From assembly GCA_007120575.1 (NCBI GenBank), contig SKNJ01000179.1:1-12122 (forward strand): DNA of 12,122 nucleotides. The letters are read 5' to 3'. This document shows positions 7,467 to 12,122 of the stretch, piece by piece (position 1 is the stretch's first letter; the number at the start of each line of letters is the position of its first letter). This DNA is from Thioalkalivibrio sp. (lineage in GTDB: Bacteria; Pseudomonadota; Gammaproteobacteria; Ectothiorhodospirales; Ectothiorhodospiraceae). Position numbers and translations under genes: made by a program. A model generated the notes under the pieces. The model was not told the DNA's origin. It was given only the letters and a program-made list of their open reading frames with translations, and did not search any database.

Positions 7467-9977
7467 CTAGACCCGTTCCACGTCCACCTTGCCGGTGTAG
7501 TAGGCGGCCAGGCCGGAGATCGGATCCGACACATTGGCGGTCATCTCGTTGGGGTTCCCGGGGGCCACCGAGCGCTCCTGCGCCTCGGCCCAGCGGCCCT
7601 GCGCCCAGTGCCCGTGCTCGTACGGCAGCACGATGGTGTCCGGGCGATGCTGGGGCACGTAGCGGACATAACCCTCGATGCTCCCGAGATCCGAGGTAAT
7701 GCGGACCCGATCGCCATCCCGGATCCCCCGGTCACGTGCCGTGCTCGGGTGGATCTCCACGTAGGTACGATCGTTGCCACCGACGCTGGGCTGCTGCAGG
7801 GCAATGGCATGCGGGATATTGCCGCTACGCCCTTCTGCGGTCATCGGGGTCTTGGGCGTGACGAAATAGAGGTCGCGATTGCCACCCGTATGTTCGGGGG
7901 CGACCCATTGCGGGAACCCGACGCGGTCGCGCTCCACCGCGAGATGCTGCGTGATGTAGTCGGCCTTTTCCTCGAGATGCGAGGACTTGAACTCGAACTT
8001 GCCGGACTGGGTGCGCAGCAGCTTTTCCCCAACCTCCTCTTCGGACATCTCGCGGGTATAGCCCTGACCATCCCACTCGAGGAACACACCCCGGTGCTGT
8101 TTCCAGTGATAGGGCTTTTTGTACCAGACACCCTTTTCGACCCAGGACTCGAAACTGTCCACACCGTTATCGCCCGGATCGTCCGCGAAGCCGCGTGCCA
8201 AGTGACGAAGGAGATTCTCGACGCTGTCGATCTGACGATAGTAGTCGCCAGTCGAACCGTTAATGCGCTTGCCGATCTCGATCATCATGTTGCCGAACTC
8301 GGTGGTGTCGTAGAGCGGCTCGACCGCCGGGACCCGCAGCGCGGTCATCGGGTAACCCTCGAACGGATAGGTCGGCGAGTCCTGCAAGCGCTCCAGATAG
8401 GTCGATTCGGGCAGGATCAGATCGGCGAACTTGGCGGTCTCCCCCGGGAATGGCGAGGTATCCACCACGAAGATCTCGCTCATCATCTTTTCCCATTCCG
8501 GCGCATCCGGCGCGGTCCAGATGGGATTGGTCGTGTAGAACATCGCCATCTTCAGCTTGTAGGGGTCGCCGGCGTTATGGTTCTTCGCCGTTTCCTGCAT
8601 CATGGTTCCGGCAAACGGCCACCGTTCCGTCCCCGCCATGTCGATCCGGGGATGCTTGCCGGCCATCTCCCGCGCAATGTCGTCCATGTAATCGTCTGCA
8701 TTGGCTGGACCCGAGCCGTAGGACGGCCCCATCTGGTAGAACAGGCCCCCTTCGGCGAACATCGCTCCGGACAGCGCGTTCAGGGCGTGAATCGCCATGC
8801 CGTTGTACACACCGTTGGTGTGCGCCGTCGGGCCGCGTTCGAAGATCGCCATCGCCGGGCGGGTGGTGCCGAATTCGCGCGCGGTCCTGACAATGTCAGC
8901 GGCCGGGATGCCGCTAATCCCTTCTGCCCATTCGGGCGTACGATCCTTCAATTCGGCGTTCCACCATTCGACCAGGCCACGCGTCCACTTCTCGTTGAAC
9001 AGGTGACGGCTCACCGTCCGCCCTGTACGGAACCGATTGCGACCGTCGCCGAAATCGCCCACGAACTCGCGATCCCAGAGACCTTCGGTGAGCATCACGT
9101 GGGCAATGGCCAGCGCCAGGGCCCCGTCGGTGCCCGGCTTCACCATCAGATAGCGGTCGGCGGCCGCCATGGTCGGGTTCATCCGCACATCGATCGCGGT
9201 CACCTGGGTGCGCGGGCTCTTGGTGCGCATATGGCCCCAGACCTGCATCAGGTAGTTGTAGGGGCGGAAGGCCTCGAGGAAACCGGCGCCGAAGATCAGC
9301 AGGTAGTTGGTGTTCCTGTAGTCGTAGGAGTTGTAGGAGTTGTTGCCGTCGGTCGCGGCCTTGGCCCGCTTCGAGCCCTCCGCACACATCGAGGCGTGCC
9401 CGATCGCGGAATTCGGCGTACCGACCAGTTGCCCGAACGCACCGTACAGCCCCGCATCACTCGGACCCCAGCCGCGCCCGTAGAAATGCGCGATCTTGTG
9501 TGCCTCGCCATTTTCGCGCAGCTCATTGATGCGCTTGGCCACTTCGTCATACGCCTCGTCCCAGGAGATCGGTTCCCAGCCGGGATCCTCGTTACGACCC
9601 TTTTGCGGATTGGTGCGCCGCATCGGGCCCTTGAACCGGTCCGGGTCATACAGGAAATAGGTACCGAGATGCCCCTTGGGGCAGAGCTTCCCGTTCGCGA
9701 TCGGATTGCCCGGATCGCCGTAGATGGAGGTCACACGCCCGTTATGCGTGTACACGTTGATTCCGCAACGGGCCGGGCACTGGTGACAAATGTTCTTGGT
9801 CATGCGGGCGTCCGCGAAGGTCGCGGCGCTCGCGGTACTGGTCACACCCGCCGAGCCCGCGGCGGCCGTGAATCCGGCCAGTTTGCCCATACCGGCGACC
9901 CCCGCCACGGCCCCGGTCGCTCCGGTGGCCTGCAGAAATCGCCTGCGGTTCAGCATCTTTTCCAGGATGGCTTTCAT
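7467..9977 (-). CDS. arxA: ArxA, anaerobic arsenite oxidase catalytic subunit (molybdopterin, Tat-exported)
   Basis: This 836-residue member of the DMSO reductase family binds bis-MGD molybdenum cofactor and one [4Fe-4S] cluster. It should oxidise arsenite to arsenate in the periplasm. The start at 9977 has GGAGGAG about 6 nt before it and opens a Tat signal peptide (NRRRFLQ at 10-16, hydrophobic stretch, likely cut near ASA at 49-51); a longer in-frame reading into arxB2 is unlikely. Cluster motif: C64-x2-C67-x3-C71-x27-C99. The probable molybdenum ligand is C198 in HASMCAEGSKRAK. At 167-171 the protein has GRGWG, the motif reported to mark ArxA and to be absent from respiratory arsenate reductase ArrA. 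The arxB2-A-B-C-D order and the adjacent PhnD-like sensor, kinase and σ54 regulator agree. Polysulfide, tetrathionate or sulfite enzymes of the same family are the alternatives, but they would not explain GRGWG plus arxXSR. Confidence 0.9.
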   Translation of the reverse strand: MKAILEKMLNRRRFLQATGATGAVAGVAGMGKLAGFTAAAGSAGVTSTASAATFADARMTKNICHQCPARCGINVYTHNGRVTSIYGDPGNPIANGKLCPKGHLGTYFLYDPDRFKGPMRRTNPQKGRNEDPGWEPISWDEAYDEVAKRINELRENGEAHKIAHFYGRGWGPSDAGLYGAFGQLVGTPNSAIGHASMCAEGSKRAKAATDGNNSYNSYDYRNTNYLLIFGAGFLEAFRPYNYLMQVWGHMRTKSPRTQVTAIDVRMNPTMAAADRYLMVKPGTDGALALAIAHVMLTEGLWDREFVGDFGDGRNRFRTGRTVSRHLFNEKWTRGLVEWWNAELKDRTPEWAEGISGIPAADIVRTAREFGTTRPAMAIFERGPTAHTNGVYNGMAIHALNALSGAMFAEGGLFYQMGPSYGSGPANADDYMDDIAREMAGKHPRIDMAGTERWPFAGTMMQETAKNHNAGDPYKLKMAMFYTTNPIWTAPDAPEWEKMMSEIFVVDTSPFPGETAKFADLILPESTYLERLQDSPTYPFEGYPMTALRVPAVEPLYDTTEFGNMMIEIGKRINGSTGDYYRQIDSVENLLRHLARGFADDPGDNGVDSFESWVEKGVWYKKPYHWKQHRGVFLEWDGQGYTREMSEEEVGEKLLRTQSGKFEFKSSHLEEKADYITQHLAVERDRVGFPQWVAPEHTGGNRDLYFVTPKTPMTAEGRSGNIPHAIALQQPSVGGNDRTYVEIHPSTARDRGIRDGDRVRITSDLGSIEGYVRYVPQHRPDTIVLPYEHGHWAQGRWAEAQERSVAPGNPNEMTANVSDPISGLAAYYTGKVDVERV

Positions 9978-9996
9978 GTGTTCTCCTCCACTCCCT

Positions 9997-11253
9997 TCAG
10001 CTCTTCTCGTGGCCCCGCGCCGCCAGGTGGCCCGGAGATGTTTCGTCACGACCCGGGACGACGGCGTCATCCCGGGAATTCTCGGCGGGCTTTCCGAACA
10101 GCAACTCGTAGCCACCGTCCATCAACAACCCGTATTTCTTCGCGCAGGACGCGCAGAGATCTCCTTCCCCGGTACCAGGGCAGAAGGAACGGCATTCGCG
10201 GCAGTACTGATGGGCATGCCGGATCATCGGCCCGGATGCACCGCCATGGGGTTCAAGCTCCAGCGCCCGTTCCGGGCAGACCCGCACGCACAGCTCGCAG
10301 CCAATGCAAGGCACGGGATCGAAGTCGAGCCCACTCCCCTCCTGGTCGTTGATTGCCTGGAGCGCGCCGGTCGGACACAGCGCCGCACACACGCGCTGGT
10401 TACAACAACGCGATTCATCCACCTTGAGGCGGGGCGCCATCGATGCCGGGAGCGTGCTCGCAAACCTCTGTACCGCACGCGCCATCCGCTGGCGCGGCAA
10501 GGCTGCGATCTTGTCGATGAGGGGACGCGTTTCCGCGGCACCCTCCGCAGGCGCATCCAGACCCACGCCGCCCAGTGCCCCCCCAGCCGAGCGCCCAGCC
10601 ATCTGCCGGAACAGCTCCCGACGGCCGAGGCGCGTCTCACATTCCGCCAACGGAATCGTCTTGCTGGTCGCCCGGTGTGGCGGCAATGGCCGATCCTCGA
10701 TCCGGGGCCGGCGCTGCGCCGGCACCCCGGCCGCTTCCAGCGCAGAGGCGGCCGCGGCCACTGACGCTGCCATCGGCACGGATTGGCCTCCGGCCGGACA
10801 GGCTTCGCACCACCCTCGGTTCATCAATACAAGAGGCGCATCGCGCAGGGCTGACAGCTCCGCGAGCGTTCCGCTGTCCAGGCCGACCAAACAGGGCACC
10901 CGCAATGCCCCGCTGCCCATGGCATCGCGCGGGACACGCCAGCACTCCACCGGTAACTCCGCGGCGCTCTCCTCGACCGGTCCATCCAGGGTCTCGGAAC
11001 GCGGGAACCCGCTCACGCGCAGGGCCCCGGTAGGGCACGCTGCGGCACACTGACCACACCGCAGACAGCTATCCGCCAGCGTGAGCGCGCCTTTTTCCGC
11101 TTGCAGTGCGTCGGCCGGACAGGCATCGGCGCACTCGCTGCATCGCGACAACGGAGAACGTCCGGGAAGACATCCGGAAGCCAGGAACGCCACTTCGGGG
11201 ATATCCGGGCGCAAACGCTGATAGGCATGTTGTGATGCGGCTGTTTCCCGCAT
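9997..11253 (-). CDS. arxB2: ArxB2 (ArxB'), long polyferredoxin first gene of the arx operon
   Basis: This 418-residue iron-sulfur protein has no export signal, so it is probably cytoplasmic. Cysteine groups in order: C38-C41-C45 (with C28 possibly fourth) and C63-C66-C69-C73 form a dicluster ferredoxin. A middle module has C104, C121 and a C149-x2-C152-P pair. After C205 comes an internal GRRELFRQMAGRSAGGALGGVG stretch (210-231) that looks like a NapF/NapG-style twin-arginine segment inside the chain. A second dicluster ferredoxin follows, C283/C284-C289-C293 and C316-C319-C322-C326. The tail has C351-C354-C358 and C367-C370. The start has GGGAGG about 6 nt before the ATG, and arxA begins 19 bases downstream. 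Its place first in the operon matches arxB2/arxB' of known arx loci. Its role there is unproven; it may supply electrons or help cofactor maturation, as proposed for NapF. The length suggests fused ferredoxin units. Confidence 0.8.
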   Translation of the reverse strand: MRETAASQHAYQRLRPDIPEVAFLASGCLPGRSPLSRCSECADACPADALQAEKGALTLADSCLRCGQCAAACPTGALRVSGFPRSETLDGPVEESAAELPVECWRVPRDAMGSGALRVPCLVGLDSGTLAELSALRDAPLVLMNRGWCEACPAGGQSVPMAASVAAAASALEAAGVPAQRRPRIEDRPLPPHRATSKTIPLAECETRLGRRELFRQMAGRSAGGALGGVGLDAPAEGAAETRPLIDKIAALPRQRMARAVQRFASTLPASMAPRLKVDESRCCNQRVCAALCPTGALQAINDQEGSGLDFDPVPCIGCELCVRVCPERALELEPHGGASGPMIRHAHQYCRECRSFCPGTGEGDLCASCAKKYGLLMDGGYELLFGKPAENSRDDAVVPGRDETSPGHLAARGHEKS

Positions 11254-11281
11254 TGAATCCTCCCCGTGGATGAAACCGGGT

Positions 11282-11312
11282 CCGCCGGATGGCGGCGGCC
11301 AGAATCCGCCGC
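11282..11312 (-). other. Leader hairpin with alternative pairing in the arxB2 5' UTR
   Basis: The predicted 85-nt leader can fold GCGGCGG (11292-11298) with CCGCCGC (11306-11312) over a 7-nt loop. The same GGCGG segment can instead pair with CCGCC (11282-11286) over a 4-nt loop. The two stems exclude each other. This could be a stability element or a switch, but G/C-rich DNA forms such stems readily. No known riboswitch was recognised. Confidence 0.3.
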
Positions 11313-11348
11313 TGCATGGCCCGCAGACCGGTGATCACAAGGAGGGAG

Positions 11349-11364
11349 AGCAAGGGGTGTGCCA
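11349..11364 (-). promoter_or_regulatory. σ54 (-24/-12) promoter of the arx operon
   Basis: The minus strand reads TGGCACA-CCCC-TTGCT, matching the σ54 consensus TGGCACR-N4-TTGCW at every defined position, with GG and GC ten bases apart. The -12 C is at 11350, so transcription should start near 11338 and give a leader of about 85 nt before arxB2. A σ54 promoter fits the GAFTGA-bearing activator ArxR encoded at the far end of the same gene run. No convincing IHF site was seen between this element and the upstream palindromes. Confidence 0.88.
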
Positions 11365-11440
11365 GCGCCCGTCAAACACGACACATTGGCGAACTGGCGG
11401 GGCACCGCGTTGGCATGCCGATCGCGTGAAGGGGCGAGCC

Positions 11441-11458
11441 TGTTACCCGTCGGTAACA
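11441..11458. promoter_or_regulatory. Upstream activator palindrome 1 (proximal), probable ArxR site
   Basis: TGTTACC-CGTC-GGTAACA is a perfect inverted repeat with 7-base arms and a 4-base spacer. Its centre is about 112 bp upstream of the predicted σ54 start, within the usual range for enhancer-binding activators. It shares its arm sequence and spacer length exactly with a second copy 42 bp further upstream. The assignment to ArxR is inference from position and from the σ54 promoter. Confidence 0.75.
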
Positions 11459-11483
11459 TTCACCCATTCTCCGCGTGGCTATA

Positions 11484-11499
11484 GTTACCATTTGGTAAC
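11484..11499. promoter_or_regulatory. Upstream activator palindrome 2 (distal), probable ArxR site
   Basis: GTTACC-ATTT-GGTAAC repeats the arms of the proximal palindrome, with a different 4-base spacer. Centre-to-centre distance is 42 bp, four turns of B-DNA, which puts both sites on the same helix face. It is about 154 bp from the predicted start. It could equally serve a rightward transcript toward the FKBP gene, since it is between the two. Confidence 0.75.
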
Positions 11500-11519
11500 A
11501 AGGTGAGCCTTCGGGTCGG

Positions 11520-11743
11520 AACAGCGCGGAGCACGCACAGGACCCGCTTCGCACACCCCAAACCGGCCCCACGCCGCATTGTGGCGCTTGCAGCGCCCTG
11601 ATGGCGCAGCCCGGAGTCTCCTTCTGGCCCGATGGTTGCTAGAGCAGTACAGGCGACGGCGTCGCGGGACGAACGCTCACGGCCTTACCGACACCGCCGG
11701 CCGAAATGCGCCTCTCCGGCGTGCTTCCAGCGTCACCTCTGTT
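11520..11743 (+). other. Noncoding, structured stretch upstream of a rightward terminator; possible small RNA
   Basis: No supported reading frame occupies this stretch. On the plus strand it holds local hairpins: GGCGCT-TGC-AGCGCC (11583-11597), GCGAC-GGC-GTCGC (about 11653-11665) and CGCCGG paired with CCGGCG near 11695-11721. It ends directly in a strong intrinsic terminator. A terminator with no gene before it suggests a short noncoding transcript or a guard against read-through. I could not match it to tRNA, 6S, SRP, tmRNA, RNase P or a riboswitch class by eye, and no clear promoter was found. Confidence 0.3.
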
Positions 11744-11774
11744 GGGCCGGCCTAGCGCCGGCCCCTTTTTGTTT
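11744..11774 (+). terminator. Strong rightward intrinsic terminator
   Basis: A perfect 8-bp stem, GGGCCGGC-CTAGC-GCCGGCCC, is followed by CTTTTTGTTT on the plus strand. The minus strand has no T run after the stem, so it acts rightward only. It lies about 90 bases before the FKBP gene and no annotated gene precedes it on that strand. Confidence 0.85.
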
Positions 11775-11862
11775 ACAGCGCATCACCACCGCCTCGCACG
11801 GCAAAATGCCTGGCGGAAAACCGAGAGACTCCAAGAAACCTTCCGCATGGGAGAGGACTAAC

Positions 11863-12122
11863 GTGATACCGGGAACCATTACGCGCGGCCAGGCCGTGAC
11901 CCTGCTGTATGCGGTTCACGACGACGCCGACGGCAGCCCATTGGACGACTGGCTGAAGCGGGCCGCGGACGAACCGATACGCTATGTGCATGGCCAGGAG
12001 GATGCCGGCCTGCCCGGTCTGGCGCCTGCGCTACAGGGGATGCAGGAAGGCGACCGTGGTGAACTCACCATTCCGCCGGTACTTGCGTTCGGCGAACGCC
12101 GGCCGGAGCTGGTATTCGAAGC
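11863..12122 (+). CDS. SlyD-type FKBP peptidyl-prolyl cis-trans isomerase, N-terminal part
   Basis: A GTG at 11863 with GAGAGGA about 6 nt upstream opens a frame that runs off the window after 86 complete codons. The peptide has the SlyD/FKBP pattern: VTLLYAVHDDADGSPLDDW, then IRYVHGQEDAGLPGLAPALQGMQEGD, then PPVLAFGERRPELVFE. These cover the FKBP half with YxHG, LPGLxxAL and the AFGER motif that borders the inserted chaperone flap. It should catalyse proline isomerisation and act as a folding helper in the cytoplasm. The metal-binding C-terminal tail of SlyD would lie beyond the window. It is divergent from the arx operon and separated from it by the terminator, so a functional link is not implied. 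Confidence 0.88.
   Translation, partial: MIPGTITRGQAVTLLYAVHDDADGSPLDDWLKRAADEPIRYVHGQEDAGLPGLAPALQGMQEGDRGELTIPPVLAFGERRPELVFE

Noticed and set aside
7467..10115. A longer arxA reading frame beginning at 10115, inside arxB2.
   Set aside because: The extra 46 residues overlap the arxB2 coding end and have no family features. The ATG at 9977 has a strong ribosome site and begins a proper Tat signal peptide.
7458..10352. A 964-residue open frame on the plus strand opposite arxA.
   Set aside because: It is an antisense shadow of arxA and arxB2 in high-GC DNA, His/Arg/Pro-rich, with no recognisable domain.
11331..11338. GTGATCAC palindrome at the predicted arx transcription start.
   Set aside because: An 8-base palindrome is too short to claim as an operator and it has no second copy nearby.
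11411..11426. A second σ54-like element on the plus strand (TGGCATG-CCGA-TCGC, GG and GC ten bases apart).
   Set aside because: It has mismatches in both boxes, overlaps a palindromic GGCATGCC, and would start inside the proximal activator palindrome, so chance is more likely.
11600..11680. A tRNA-like phrase (GGTTGCTAGAGCAG) in the noncoding stretch.
   Set aside because: No acceptor stem, anticodon arm or TΨC (GGTTCGA) loop could be found around it.
11773..11991. A 72-residue minus-strand open frame overlapping the FKBP gene.
   Set aside because: It is antisense to a clear FKBP reading frame and shows no family features.

Overview
This high-GC window carries a complete operon for anaerobic arsenite oxidation (arx), read leftward on the minus strand. 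It is flanked by fragments of two unrelated housekeeping-type genes. The GC content, the gene set and the proteobacterial σ54 signals suggest a gammaproteobacterium. An Ectothiorhodospiraceae-like member (the Alkalilimnicola/Ectothiorhodospira/Halorhodospira neighbourhood, where arx is known) is my best guess, from recall rather than a search.

Layout from left to right. Bases 1-241 hold the 5' part of a metallo-beta-lactamase-fold protein gene (minus). Bases 242-608 are noncoding and contain degenerate REP-like inverted and tandem repeats. Bases 609-4298 hold arxR, arxS and arxX, a regulatory cassette of a σ54 activator, a membrane histidine kinase and a PhnD-like periplasmic binding protein. 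Bases 4383-11253 hold, in transcription order, arxB2 (multi-cluster ferredoxin), arxA (Tat-exported molybdopterin catalytic subunit), arxB (four-cluster Fe-S subunit), arxC (NrfD-type membrane quinone subunit) and arxD (TorD-type chaperone). Bases 11254-11862 hold the regulatory region and a noncoding, structured stretch ending in a strong rightward terminator. From 11863 a SlyD-type FKBP peptidyl-prolyl isomerase gene starts on the plus strand and runs off the window.

How it fits together: ArxA should oxidise arsenite to arsenate in the periplasm, pass electrons through ArxB to ArxC, and so reduce the quinone pool. ArxD should help load the molybdenum cofactor before Tat export. ArxX probably senses arsenite (it has a single cysteine in the expected binding region), ArxS relays the signal, and ArxR activates σ54 RNA polymerase. 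The DNA supports this circuit. Upstream of arxB2 is a σ54 -24/-12 element matching consensus at every defined base, and further upstream are two identical-arm palindromes (GTTACC-N4-GGTAAC). Their centres are exactly 42 bp apart, about 112 and 154 bp before the predicted start, which is the arrangement expected of enhancer sites for an activator like ArxR. The palindromes and their assignment to ArxR are the least-described part of the window. A weaker extended -10 promoter ahead of arxX and a strong hairpin between arxC and arxD suggest that structural and regulatory genes can be tuned separately.
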